Made by a program: the position numbers and the translations under genes
In this document: positions 37,001 to 58,426 of the stretch, piece after piece
How the letters are laid out: the number at the start of each line of letters is the position of its first letter
Position numbering within the stretch: position 1 is the stretch's first letter
Notes under the pieces: model-generated
Told to the model about the DNA's origin: nothing
The model's database searches: none
Seen by the model: only the letters and a program-made list of their open reading frames with translations
Source of the DNA: Scleropages formosus
Lineage: Eukaryota > Chordata > Actinopteri > Osteoglossiformes > Osteoglossidae
Direction: 5' to 3'
Length of the DNA stretch: 64,000 nucleotides
Assembly: GCF_900964775.1 (NCBI RefSeq)
Contig: NC_041809.1
Location: 31,518,172-31,582,171, forward strand

Positions 37001-37199
37001 CGTCTCGAAGGCGATCGCCGGGAGACCATCGACGGAAACTTAATGTGTCGCTTCCTCCTCCTCCGTCAGTTTACGTCTCGTCAGGCCCAGCAGCGCTGGT
37101 GCCACCGAGAAAAACAATAGTGTCAAAAAGAAACGCCGGCGTGAGCGAACACTACCTTTTGAAGTCTCTCATAAGTCGTCTTCGAGCCGGGGTAGACAT
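31065..37199 (-). CDS. ube2b: Ubiquitin-conjugating enzyme E2 B (RAD6 homologue)
   Basis: Six coding exons, minus strand: 37,199-37,156, 33,757-33,677, 33,105-33,080, 32,722-32,633, 32,107-32,019 and 31,193-31,065. They join with correct phases to 152 aa, the length of human UBE2A and UBE2B. The UBC fold spans nearly the whole protein. The catalytic Cys88 lies in DGSICLDIL, with HPN at 78-80 before it. [15 protein letters not shown] matches UBE2B rather than UBE2A ([15 protein letters not shown]). Family role: with RAD18 it monoubiquitinates PCNA in DNA damage tolerance, and with RNF20/40 it monoubiquitinates histone H2B, in the nucleus. Its place two steps from skp1, next to ppp2ca, fits human 5q31. 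Odd points: Val44 where vertebrate RAD6 has Glu ([10 protein letters not shown]), and a C-terminus WSDP instead of WNDS. Intron 1 is about 3.4 kb. Confidence 0.96.
33854..33871. repeat. Poly(A) tract in ube2b intron 1
   Basis: A run of A after a short C/T run, about 100 bases upstream of ube2b exon 2 in the gene's direction. On the coding strand it is poly(T) but too far away to be the acceptor tract. Confidence 0.85.
36240..36500 (+). repeat. Diverged SINE-C and tetranucleotide tail
   Basis: Diverged SINE-C-like stretch: gcagcagggggcgtagtag head, cctgctgcaatgtccttgatc, then ataagccaccttggacaaag. It is followed by (GGAT/GAAT/AAAT)n at 36,460-36,496. In ube2b intron 1. Confidence 0.55.
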
Positions 37200-37760
37200 G
37201 GTTCAAAACCTTAAAATGTCAAGGGTTATCATAAAGCCGCCCCCGAGCCGGTGTATTTCGGAAATTATTCAATAGCTCGTATCTTTTTCTTCATCCAAAC
37301 AACCCCGGTGACGTCATGCACTTCCAAGGGAGGGAGGGAGAGGGGAGGCAGGAACGTTCGATTTGGACGGTCCTTTATGAAATGGGAATTGATGTAAGAT
37401 AACCAAAAGTCCACGGTCATGCTTAAATAACTGCCGAAAGCGTTTAGTTTAAAATGGAGAGACACGCGTAAAGGGGGTTTTTGCTTCGGGGCGCACGAAT
37501 TAAGGTGTGCTTCAAAGGCCTCGAGGAGGACTCCCCTGCCCGGAACTGCGGAGTGGTTCGATCCAAGCAAAAAATAAGACGGTCGCCGTGCTGCAGAGGC
37601 TCTCGAGCTGGGAACGTTGACAGGTGGTTGAGCGGAGGAGCTCGCGGTCGGAACCGCGCGCGCCTCCTCTCTGATGAGAGGCCAGTCCGCCCACTGAGCG
37701 CGAGGGCCGCTTCACGCGCCGCGCTCGTACCTCCCCACTTAACGCCAGCTCTTGGTAGCG
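36780..37760. promoter_or_regulatory. CpG-rich promoter region of ube2b
   Basis: Dense in CpG around the first coding exon (37,199-37,156). TGACGTCA, a full CREB/ATF site, lies at 37,309-37,316, about 110 bases before the start codon. No clear TATA box, as expected for a housekeeping gene. The right part (37,480-37,760) is also CpG-rich and could fire divergently, but I see no plus-strand gene there. Confidence 0.6.
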
Positions 37761-38149
37761 ATTTTGACTGTTCAATCACGGCCTTCTTTAGTGTCAATCA
37801 CTCAATGTCTTTGCTCAACTGGAGCATAACAACTTGTGTCAGGTTTTGTGAGACCGAAAACATTAGCAACAATAGGGCTCAAGTGAGTTACACACGCGTG
37901 GGGGGGTTAGGTTGGGATGCATGAATTACCCTCCCAATATACTGCGCTTAAGAACTTGAAACTTTGTCCCATACGGTTACGCTCCTGTGGAGGTTGTGCT
38001 AATGTTACATATAAATAGTCCATTAAAAAATCTTCTTTAACTAATATGATTACATAATAGGGGGGGGGGGGTACTCCAGAACAGCCCACCAAGGAGCTGA
38101 ACTTATACTGTTACCGAATATTATAGAGGATTCTAGAATGTGAGCCATA

Positions 38150-38735
38150 TAATGTGAAGAGCAAGTGGTTTGGACATAGGTTCGATCCTTTTTGCGACTG
38201 TATGGAGTTTGCATGTTATATTACATTTATTCATTTGGCTGATGCCTTCCTCCCAAAGCAATGTACAGTACTATATATATTATAATCCACCTGCAATCAT
38301 TGACCCATTTACATAGCTGGATAATTTTTACTAGAGCAATTTGAGGCAAGTACCTTGTTCAAGTGCACTACAGCTAAAAGGGGGACTTGAACCCACAACC
38401 TTTGGAGCTAAAGGCAGCAGCTCCAACTACTAGGCTGCTAGCTGTCATGGGGCTCCCTATTAACAGCTGTCCCTGTCCCAGCTGATGTTGTCATCATGTT
38501 TGTGTTGCTTTCCTCCAGGTGTTCTAGTTTGTTCCCACAATACAAAGATGGGTTTCAGGTCAGTTAGTGACTCTAAAGTGCTCTTAGTGTGTATCCGTGT
38601 GTGTGATTGCAGTGCCGCGAACTACTGTCATGTGCAAGGTGTACCCTCTCTTTTACCCTGTGTTTCCAGCGCAGGCTGGTGCGCTTTGACCCCACACTGG
38701 ACAAGCGGTTACAATGGATGGATGGATGGATAATT
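38150..38735 (+). repeat. SINE-V split by a SINE-C
   Basis: Plus-strand V-type element: aggttcgatcctttttgcg and tggagtttgcatgtt up to 38,216, resuming at about 38,451 with tttcctccaggtgttctag and ending gacaagcggttacaatggat plus a (GGAT)n tail. The inserted 38,218-38,450 is a minus-strand SINE-C (cattcatttggctgatgcc tail; aggctgctagctgtc head complement). Confidence 0.8.
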
Positions 38736-39375
38736 TTAATTGCGTTCAGAACAGACATGTTTTGAGCACCTTTTTTTCCGGAATGCTCTTGTCACCAACT
38801 TTTACTGTTGTCATAGCAACTGCGTTATAGCGCTCTAAATGTTGCCGATCATGTGTATTATTCCTTACTTTAGCTTCCTGCGAGAAAGACTTGGTTGGTT
38901 CCAGTTGTTTCGACATATTAGTATGATAGCATATAATGTATGAAAGAAAAGAAGCACACAAGACAAAATAGAATAACCTAAATTTCATTACTGTTGTATA
39001 TCCTCAAGGTGTTTAGAACTTTATCAATGGGATACAAAAGTTATTAGATATATAAAGTGTTCACATTGAAATTCTGATTTAAATTAGTAAAGTGTTAATG
39101 TTATAAGACTGATTTAATTGTCAGGTTTCTAAATGGATTTTTCCTATGACAATCCAACCCCGTGATACAGTGTACTCTATTTCCATGACAACAACAGAAT
39201 CCAAAATAAATATGCAATATGTTTGTCTATGTTTGTGCAGCAATTTCAGCCGTGGAAACCTAGAAATTATATAATTTAAAAGATGCTTTTTTTCGCCTTT
39301 GAATTTATTGACCGCAAGGTTTGAGAAGTGAGTACCTCCTTAAACACACCTTTCACCAGCATCATGGCCCCCCCA

Positions 39376-39661
39376 GGTCAAGACAGCTTGCAGTGTAGTG
39401 GTTAGTGCTACTGCTTCTGAACCTAAATGGTGCAGGTTTAATTTCCATTTCCAGCACCCTTGCGCAAGGGACTTCACCAAAGTGGTTTACAATGCTAAGG
39501 TGCGTACAATTATTTTACTCATTTATATAGCTGAGTAATTTTACTGCAGAAATTTAGCAAAAGTACCATGCTCAAGGGTACTACAGTTGAAGGTGGGGAT
39601 TGAAGCCATGATCTTTGGGTCCAAAGGCAGGAGCTCTAACTACTACCACAACCAGTTGTCC
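39376..39661. repeat. Inverted pair of SINE-C copies
   Basis: A plus-strand head (cagcttgcagtgtagtggtt, to about 39,475) directly abuts a minus-strand copy (aaagtggtttacaatgctaa to ccacaaccagttgtcccc). The two could pair as a hairpin with arms of roughly 100 bases. Confidence 0.75.
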
Positions 39662-39719
39662 CCTGGTTGATGCATTTAATCTGATATAAACTGGGTAGGT
39701 TTCATGTTGCATGTGTATC

Positions 39720-39860
39720 AGACCAGGTAGCATGGAAGCAGACTGGTACATCACAGCTCCTGAGCAGCGGGTACAGATGTGGGCTCAAATCTGGCTCAGT
39801 CTGTGTGGCGTCTGCGTAGGTTTTCCTCCCGGTGCTCCTGTTCATCATGAATGCTCATCA
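39720..39860 (+). repeat. SINE-V 5' fragment
   Basis: Reads ggctcaaatctggctcagtc, tgtgtggcgtctgcgtagg and cctcccggtgctcctg, a decayed V-type head and core. Confidence 0.65.
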
Positions 39861-40149
39861 GGATGTTATTATTTTCTAGGTTATTAGAAGACTTCTATAA
39901 GACGTGTACATCAAGAAAGAGAAAAACATGGACTTCGACAGGGTACTTCTGATTCATTAATCTTCTGATATTTCAGTAAATGGTGTGTCCATCTTTACTT
40001 GGCTTTCTCGTTGACCCTGATGCCTCGTGCTCCTCTGGGAACAATTCTGCTGCTAATGGCAGCACATTAAAGGAAATAGAAGGCATTATTCCTTCAGATG
40101 CAGTAATGCAAAATGTATTATGAGGCATTACTGTTCTTGAACTTTGGCT

Positions 40150-40362
40150 GGTGCATCTGCAGGGTAGCTGTTCAATCCTTGAGCAAGGTACTTTCTCCAA
40201 AGTGACTTACAATGTTAAGGTACTTACAATTACCTTACCCATGTATACACCTGAGTAATTTTACTGGAGCAATTTAGGGTAAGTACCTTGCTCAAGGGTA
40301 CTACAGCCAGTGGTGGGGAATCAAACCAGCCACCTTTGTGTCCAAAGGCAGTATTACCATGT
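40150..40362 (-). repeat. SINE-C copy with inverted 5' fragment
   Basis: Mainly a minus-strand SINE-C (gtgacttacaatgttaagg to tgtgtccaaaggcagtatta). The left edge, cttgagcaaggtacttt, is in the opposite sense, so it is a second inverted junction. Confidence 0.7.
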
Positions 40363-41528
40363 TTCGGGTTAGCTCTTCAGTCCATATGTACAATTAAATA
40401 AAGATGAAATAATTAATAGGATACAATAGGTAATGCTTCATTCTTCTACATTTTGTTGCTCTCGTGCAGTATTTTATCTTAACAGATGTTGGAGAAAGTA
40501 CGCTTCCTGCCCAATCCAGAATGAAACGCACAGATTTTAAATTGAAGACCACTTTTGACATAACACACACTTCGGACATTGCTTGCCACCAACACCATCA
40601 GCCCGGAACAAAACAAGGCCCTTTTTACGTCACTCCTTTAGCAGCAAACATCGTCAGATGAGTTTAGCAGCTCACCTTATTTGACCTTTTATGACACATG
40701 GTACTTCTACAGAAGCAGTAGCAGGTAGTAGGGTCAGAGCAGAGCTCCTGCACAGTAGGTGTCTTTGCACACAGGTATTCAGGTTTGCATTTTTAGCACA
40801 TTCAATTTCATCTCACACCTCGAATAAAGCAGCAGAAACATTGTAAAGTCTTTGCAATTATAAGGTTTAACGTAGGAATGTGTGCGAAGGGGTCCCGAAT
40901 GTAGAAGTGTGTTGCATTTACTTCCTATAAGCCACCACCCTGTCACCAAAAACACAAGTGGGTGCAACTTCTATATCCATGGAGAAGAGAGAAGTTACTG
41001 TATATTGATTGTGATGAATCATTTATGTCAGTTCCTTTATTGTGCACCTTCTCCCGCTGTTGATGTGGTTCATATGTGTTTCGTGAAGAGGTGGTCTTCT
41101 TCCCGCAATGTACCCTATTGCCACCTCCCATCTTTCGATTCAATTATTTTCTTCTCACACAGTGACACAGAGCGCTTTCCTCTGGACACCCACATTTCAC
41201 AACTTGAAAAAATGGATGTTTTGGGCACAGCAGGTAAGTATCATACACCAACATGAGTTGCTGCGGTTGTGCCCGTCCATTTAATGTGGTTTCCTTACAC
41301 CCACTTCACCGGAAAGAACTTGGAGAATAGCACTGCATGCCAAGTGAATATGACAGTGAAGTGAAATTATGTTTTAGAAGCTTAAAAATGGCGAAGCACA
41401 GATGTTTTCATGGCTGTTGTTCTATTTGTTCATTTTACAATTTGCAGAATGACAGTGACATCCTGCAGGAGGAGGTTCAGTCATGTTTAGGCAAAAATGG
41501 AGTGTCCATTTTCAGAAGTACCCCATTT

Positions 41529-41547
41529 TGGCCACCAGGTGGCGCCA
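41529..41547 (+). promoter_or_regulatory. CTCF-like binding site (forward)
   Basis: TGGCCACCAGGTGGCGCCA closely matches the vertebrate CTCF core CCAC(C/T)AG(G/A)(G/T)GGC(G/A). It sits in single-copy DNA between the divergent ube2b and ppp2ca genes, about 1.3 kb before the ppp2ca start codon. A site by sequence only. Confidence 0.5.
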
Positions 41548-41593
41548 ATAATTAGCTGGTCTGTACTAATTTTCTAATAATATCTTTTCAAAT

Positions 41594-41629
41594 ACACACA
41601 CACACATTTTCTGAACCGCTTGTCCCATA
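41594..41629 (-). repeat. SINE-A 3' end fragment
   Basis: cacacacacacattttctgaaccgcttgtcccata: only the last part of a minus-strand SINE-A, severely 5'-truncated. Confidence 0.75.
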
Positions 41630-42359
41630 ATTAAAATAAAAAACCAAGTAACACAATCGACTGCTCAATATTTTAAAGCAGCAGTAAATACTTATTCAGT
41701 GATCAAAGTCTAAAAAAAATTATTTCGCAAACAGATTACTGCAAAACGAGTACATGTTCTTGTATTTTGCACAGTAGATATACCCTGTATTGTTTTAATA
41801 ATTGTTTAATTGCTTTTTGTTTTTTTGGTCTGTATACGGTAAACATACCGGAAATACGTCATTGAGGGAAACGTCTTCAAACTTGTGAGCGACCAACCAA
41901 ACTAATTTAACTGAACCAGTTAAAAATCGAATAAAATTCATTATACATTTTAGTAGACTGGACGAAGCTCCACGAACAAGTACACCATGTCAATTCATTT
42001 GTTTCAAAATATTTTGCCCGTGTTATTCGGGCATTTGTTTGTAGACCACGTGTCGGAGTTCTATCAACATTTTCTAGGCCACGGACGGACTCAATACGTG
42101 AACCTCTTAAGAGAAATATATGCACATAAATTCAGGAAATATTGCACTGAAATATGAAAGAATTGTGTCATACAGAAGACAGCCAGTCAGTGTGAGTGCG
42201 GAGAGTTCGAGAAACGTAACCTCAGTCAACGGGGAATACAGTACACTAAACATGCTTCGCTCCTTTGCCTGGATTATTAAAACAGCGTTAATAGGTTAAA
42301 TTCTTCTTTTCTTTAAATAGCCCAACCCATACTTTCTAAAAACCACACCTGACGCAAAC

Positions 42360-42850
42360 ATGCCGCTAAAAATCGCCAAGGCAGACGATACAAGTAGAAC
42401 CCTTGTGCCGCTAGATACCAAAAAGTCACTGACGTCACAAGTTTATCCAATGAAATCGCAGATGTTGCTGTGTGAGGGCCAATTAAATTGCCGCTTCCCT
42501 CTCGCGAGGACCAATGACGAAAAGGTTTTTAGCGGCTCCTATGGAAGGTGGTGGGGGCAGATCATGGCTTTGATTTGGGGTGGGACGGTGTATTCTGACG
42601 TCTTCGCATTTCAGCGTGAGGTTTCCTGCCTCATGTAGTTAAAAATAATCGCCACACTACTGGGACTTGATGCATTTTTTTTTCTTCATAAGGTTAGACT
42701 AGGGTTTTTTTTTTTTTTTTTTTTTGTAAAATCACGGAACTGCTGAGATATACATATATATAATTTGAGCGTTTCTGTCGGGGACAGCGATCTGTACTGA
42801 AGCTAACACACCGCTAGCTGTCTCTAGCTAGCTCTCCGTGGTGCTGCAGA
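42360..42850 (+). promoter_or_regulatory. ppp2ca promoter
   Basis: Stacked promoter motifs upstream of the start codon: CRE TGACGTCA at 42,430-42,437; CCAAT at 42,447-42,451 and again at 42,511-42,515; and TCTCGCGAGG at 42,500-42,509, one base off the palindrome bound by BANP. A CRE is known in the mammalian PPP2CA promoter. A run of 21 or more T at 42,702-42,725 lies just before the 5' UTR. Confidence 0.6.
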
Positions 42851-49680
<6,830 letters not shown>

Positions 49681-50640
49681 CTTTTCTGTACAGTATTGTC
49701 ACGATTTAATATCCAGTAAGCTTAAAGGGGTAGGGTGGGCAAAAGGCTGAGAGAAGTACCTGTTCAAGAATTCAGAAACCACCTGTGTACGTGGACCAAA
49801 AGGTGTGCCATATTCAAAATGAAATTTTAAAGGCTCTGCTGGAATGACCATGAAGAGAATCAACTGTGAATTCCTCGGTGCATGTTTAAAACTGATCTAG
49901 AGCTGCCATTTTTGTTTTCACAAGTTTTAAAAACATGCACATATTGTATTTACATTAAATATGCAATGCTATAGCCAAATGGAATTCAGTAATCACCAAG
50001 TCTGTCATATTTCCAGAATGTGTACATGTGCTGGCATAGATCAGAAACTTATAACTTCTGAAATGCATTCTGGAAATGGTCTTTGTGATTAAAAGTAATT
50101 GTTTAGCTATAGCTTCATTCATAAAAGTATGAAAGAAGGCAGTGAACATGCATTAAAAAGCTTAGATTACCAGGGTCTATTGGGCTGTCTAAAAAAAAAA
50201 AAAAGTGTTCCTCGTTTTCAGGAATGGTTTTTCTGTCTGCACTTTTTATTTTTATGTCATGACTCATACTTCTGTAGTTGAACTGCACAGGTTTTATTTA
50301 CTCCACTAATACTTGTGAACTAAAAGCTGTTTCGATAAAGCAGTTTCGATAAGGAGGACAAGACAAAAAAAAAAAAAAGCCAACGTGAAAAGAATTACAC
50401 TAACACTTTTTGGTGGTTTGTCTGTATTTAGGGTTCCAGTTGAGTAATAAAGATGGAAGTTGCTCCTTGATGTTTTGCATGATTCATTTATACAGTTATT
50501 TGGTAGGGGGTAGGACAAATGGCATATTAGGACATTTGCAATGAAAACATGACACTGGCGTTCTGTAATAAATGAAAACAGAAGGTAATTTTGAAAATTA
50601 AGTACCCTCTGAGAACCAAATGGTGAATTTGCTCAATAAA
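49681..50640 (+). terminator. ppp2ca 3' UTR with poly(A) signals
   Basis: AATAAA occurs at 50,446-50,451 and 50,567-50,572, and again near 50,635. Mammalian PPP2CA is known to use more than one poly(A) site. Which is used here cannot be told. Confidence 0.5.
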
Positions 50641-50804
50641 TACTAAGCTCAAATTATTTCCATATATATATGCTAAATGTAAGAATGACCAGAAAGCTTT
50701 CTGGTAGTCTTAATGACCTTCATAGATTTACTTGTATGAGGTGCATTTTATGGAATGTCCTACAGATGATGTGAACTGAACTACAAAGCCGACAGGATGT
50801 TTAC

Positions 50805-50998
50805 ATAATGCTTTTCTCCAAAGTAAATTACAGTATTAATCTACTTACAATTATTTTACTCATTTATACGGTTGGTAATTTCAGTGGAGCAATGGAGGGT
50901 AAGTGCCTTGTCCAAGGGTACTACAGCTGGAGGTAATGTTTGAACTGCTTACCTTTGGGTCCAAAAAGAGCATTGCTAACCACTGCGCTACCAGCTGC
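50805..50998 (-). repeat. SINE-C copy
   Basis: Minus-strand copy: aatgcttttctccaaagtaa at the left, cttgtccaagggtactacag, and cgctaccagctgccc at the right. Confidence 0.82.
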
Positions 50999-53860
50999 CC
51001 TGTCATACTAGTCAAGTCTGAACACTTGACAATTAAATGTGTATACCATGCGAGAACCAAGAGCTCTTTCTCTTACAGTTGGAGGTGATGGATAATGAAG
51101 AATCCCAGATGTGGACTGCTTTTGTACAAATTTGGAAAGCAATAAAATGTATGACAGGATGGTTTACATCTGAGGACCAGATTACTTAGAGGAAGGTAAC
51201 TAGTGTCTACAAAAGAGTCCAAGCGCTACAATCCCAGTGCTTGCAGAAGCTGATCCACCCTACAGGAGTGCTCTCGAAACTCATCTTTCACACCTACTTC
51301 CCTCCTTGATCCTGAAACCTTCTCGCCACCTGCTGAGTCAGCTCTACAGGCACTACAGCTCCTGCAGTATGTGCTTTGGCAACAGCTGTATCCAACAGAC
51401 AAGAAGACGCCAAATGCATACAGGGAAATGCATACCCCCTTACCAAGGAAGCAAATGTATCTAAGATCACACAGGTGCGCAAGTGGAAGGAGGAGCTCAG
51501 CTGTGCCATTTTCCAATGACACTTCACCTGGAACTCTTACCTCGGTACTTTCGAACCCAAGGATGAAACACGTGGTTTCCGCAAACCTAAACATTCATAC
51601 ATCGAATACTGCGAAAATTATTAAAACTTCATATTAACCATTTTCAACGGGCAAAGCGCGTTTCATATTTCTTGCGGTGCCGCTCATTGTCAGTTGTGTG
51701 AACAAATAACATCGCGCAGCTTAACGACAAGGATTATGTTTATTAACTGACTTACAATTATTTACCCGTTTACACACCTAGGTAATGTTAATGGAACAAT
51801 TTTAGGGTAAGTACCTTGCTCAATGGTACTAGCTGGAGGAGGGATTCGACCCTGCGACCTCTGGATCTAAAGGCAACAGCGCTAACAAGCTACCCCATCA
51901 GTTTAATGTTTAAATATCAGTTCTGTTATATATAATGGGGTAGTTTTGTTCCTGCGAAACATCTCATTTTTGCCATGATTGTGTGAAATACAAATATTTC
52001 AACGTGAAGTTGGGTTATATTACATAAAATACGGTAATCAATAATATTGTATAAACTCATTGCTCGCCCTAAATCATAAAATGAAACGCACACGAAGATA
52101 ATGAAAAAATCTGTGACACTTTGCTCTTTTTCAGATCCTTTTCCATTTATTAACTTAGCTGACGGTTTTCTCTAAAGCGACTCACACTTGTTCACCTATT
52201 TATACAGCTGGGTAATTTTACTAGAACAATTTTAAAGTAAATACGGTGCTCAGTGGTACTAGCTGGAGGTGGGATTCTAATCTGAGACTTTTGGATCCAA
52301 AAAACAAGAATCACTACACTACATGCCCCATGATTTTAAATCTTTAAATACAACACAGTTTTGCTGTAACGCAGTAGTTTTCTTCCTGAGATTATACATG
52401 TTGCCATTATGTGTAATAATGTTTCAGTGCGAGTAGTGTTGAGACTTCACTGCGCCTGAGTGGAGTGAGAAGAAGTGGGTTCGGTACCCATTCAGTCTGT
52501 GTGGAGTTTGCATCTTCTCCCCGTTTCTGCGTGAGTTTCCTCCGGGTGCTCCGGTTTCCTCCCAGTGCAAAGACATGCAGTTCAGGTGGTTTGATGATTC
52601 CAAAATTACCCATAATGTGTGTGTGACAGAAAAGTGTCTTCCACTGGTGTATGGATGAGTGACCCATTGTAAGTAGTGTATTTAGCAGTGTAAATTACTT
52701 TGTGTGAATAAGGTGTGGGCTAAAAACACTAAGTGTTCACTGGAAGCCGTTAAATTATGCGTGAAACGTGAATTTCGGTTATAAAACATAAATTACGGTA
52801 ATCAATAATATTCAAAAACTCACTGTACGCCCAAATCAGAAAATACAAAATGAAAAGTAATTCTTCTTTACATTTATTCATTTAGAATAGCTGACAGTTT
52901 TCTCCGAAAAGACTCACAATGTTAAGATACTCAGAATTATTTACCGAGTTAAACAGTAATGTAGGATAAACATGTTACTCAACGGCAGTACAGCTGGGAT
53001 TCGAATCTGCGACCTTCGGGGCCAAAGATAGAAGGTCTGACCACTACACTACCAGCTATTCCGACCTAGTCTTTTCTTGACCATCACCATGTCCGACAGA
53101 ACACTCCGGTACCCCAACACTGCAACCACCATGTTTCATTGCAACACTGTCGATCAAAATTAAGCACGAAATGCAAAAAAAAAAAAAAAGAGCAGAGCAA
53201 GTCTGAATTTTCTGCATGGGTTATTTGTTCCTAATGACACTTGGGAAGTTTTCGTTCAGCGAGTTGCGTTTCTCTATGTATTCGAAGTATTATACCCAAA
53301 ATGTGTCAGTCAGTGTACTAAATCAGACGCTACAGCCCGGCTGACCGCGCAAACTGAACTTCCCCGACCTCTTAAATGGTCACAAAAAAAAAAAAAAAAA
53401 ATCAAAGTGTAGTTTGCTGGAGAATTCTCTCCTAAAGGCCAAGTCACTGGACTGCCCTGTGCGCTGCCTGAAAGAAAACAAACCGCTTCTTTAATCTTTA
53501 AACATACGAATTAAATTAAGGAAAAAATCTTTTTCGATGCGCAGTAAATTCTTTCGTGCGCACAGTTATTATAAATGTCATATCTTCGCATTTGTGTTGA
53601 AATTAAAATCAGGCAATCTATGTAGACTGCTTATGTAAGCTTTGCATGTTTGACAAAAGCAACGGGTACTTAAACGGGGTTTTGGATACTTGTGGATTGA
53701 CTGTAGGTTCACGGTACGTGTTCAACGGCTCCTAAAGGATGTGTTTGCGTGTGATGTTGGACACGCGATACTGAGTTACTCGTAGTGTTCGGTGTGTGAC
53801 CTCGAAGTGAGTGGAGCGAGCGGTGGGAACAGAAGATAATTGAATTGGCTGCTGCTGGCT
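50999..53860. other. ppp2ca-skp1 spacer with local tandem duplication
   Basis: No gene seen. A unit made of a minus-strand SINE-C plus about 200 bases of unique DNA appears at 51,739-52,139, again at 52,140-52,861 (with a SINE-V inserted), and in part at 52,862-53,065. Shared unique words include tacggtaatcaataatatt (52,032 and 52,793) and gtagttttgttcctg / gtagttttcttcctg. Confidence 0.7.
52433..52748 (+). repeat. SINE-V inside duplicated unit
   Basis: Plus-strand copy: gagtggagtgagaagaagtg region, core gagtttcctccgggtgctcc, then gacatgcagttcagg. It interrupts the second tandem unit, so it arrived after or during the duplication. Confidence 0.75.
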
Positions 53861-57003
<3,143 letters not shown>

Positions 57004-57685
57004 GCAAGATTCTGCCAACACTAACGCACTGTAAGGATTGTTCCATAATCTGGTTGCACTGCGCTGTTCATACTTGTTAATATTAAAATAGACAACTAGG
57101 ATGGCAGATCCTTGTACTTGGCATGATCTTTTTTTTTTCCCCTTCCATTTTTACAAGTACATATGAAGTTTTAATTTCCTTTTTAGCATATTTTTGCTTC
57201 CATGTCTGAATTGCTTTAGGTTCATTTTTTTTACTGGAATTATTGTATTGATTCAGAATGAATAGTTGTCGTTTATTAATTTACAGCTACACATGCAGTT
57301 TCATAAGTGCTGTGCTCCTTCAGAAAACTTTGAACATGAGAAGCTTTAAGTTGCATTGGTTTTGTGTAAAGGCTTTAGGTAGACTTTAGTGTGGGCAAAG
57401 AAGTATTTGTAAACAAAGTTGTCACACAATTAGTTTGCTTTGCATTTCCTCAGTATACAGGGAGTAGACAGCATCTTCTGTTGTGCAGAACTCTCAGTAT
57501 GACATTAGAAATGCCAGCCGTGATATTCCATAAATAAATAAATGTAAAAAAAAAAAAAAATGCTCATTTTGTGTGTTTTTGTAGGTTTAAATGTGCACCC
57601 AGGGTACATTATGAAGGTAAAATTAGGAGTAACCTGTATGAAATAGTTACTGATGTTGCCTTTAAAAAAAAAAAAAAAACCAAAC

Positions 57686-57726
<41 letters not shown>

Positions 57727-58060
57727 TATCTTTGTCATCCAGATCTGAAAGCAAGTCTCATCAGAAGTGTAGTTATGGAATGAGCTTATCGGCAGAAAGG
57801 CTCTCCATTGGCAAATATAGCAAACTCTCCATTTAACTGGCTTCCTTTCGGTGGGGTTGTAAACAATGTTCTGAAAAGCTCTTTCACTCGCTTATTTGTA
57901 AGTTGGAAGAGTCGGTAATAATCCTAAAAATGATGCATTTTAGGAAACTAACATGTAGCGCATTGACTATAGTTGTATTTTAAAATTGCATTAATCCTCT
58001 TTGAAAGGGCAATTGTAATAAAGTGTGTGTTGTAAAACTACGACCTTTTTCCTTTGTGAT
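57004..58060 (+). terminator. skp1 3' UTR and poly(A) signals
   Basis: AATAAA at 57,533-57,538 is followed within a few bases by an A run. A second at 58,017-58,022 is followed directly by a GT-rich stretch (gtgtgtgttgt), the usual downstream element, and looks like the stronger site. A run of about 35 T lies at 57,689-57,724. Confidence 0.5.
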
Positions 58061-58411
58061 CTGGTTTGTCACAGGTGCTCTTTATTTGTGGTAGTTTTAG
58101 TTGGCAATGTCTCAAAGCAGGAGCATCTTTATCTTAGAAATTACAAAGTCAAAATCGATTAACTCAAAGGTAAATTTTAATAAATCGCATTTTAACATTT
58201 GCAACATCAGTTTGACAAAGTATGATTCTGTTCCACATTCATGAATGTGGAATTTAGTGGAGAAATACTAACAACATAATTACATCGAACAAATTAATAC
58301 CACAGAGGTGAATATTCTTCCACAAATAAAGCATAAAGGCTATGATTTGGTGTAGCTACCTGTGTAAGTCAGTTCTCCACTCATGTTGAAGGTGTTGAAT
58401 TTTAGTGTCGC

Positions 58412-58426
58412 AGCACCCTCTGCTGG
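58412..58426 (-). promoter_or_regulatory. CTCF-like binding site (reverse)
   Basis: On the minus strand it reads CCAGCAGAGGGTGCT, one base from the CTCF core CCAGCAGAGGGCGCT. It lies in the gap between the convergent skp1 and tcf7 genes and faces the forward site at 41,529. Confidence 0.4.

Larger units (their letters stand above)
37761..42359. other. Spacer between ube2b and ppp2ca
   Basis: About 4.6 kb of mostly SINE-derived and unique DNA. In human the kinase gene CDKL3 lies here; I find no kinase motif or exon resembling it. An exon-like cassette at 41,163-41,233 and a CTCF-like site at 41,529 are described separately. Confidence 0.5.

Noticed and set aside
37481-37924. 147-codon plus-strand frame divergent from ube2b
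   Set aside because: Arg/Ala/Ser-rich frame in a CpG island with no motif; treated as part of the promoter region.
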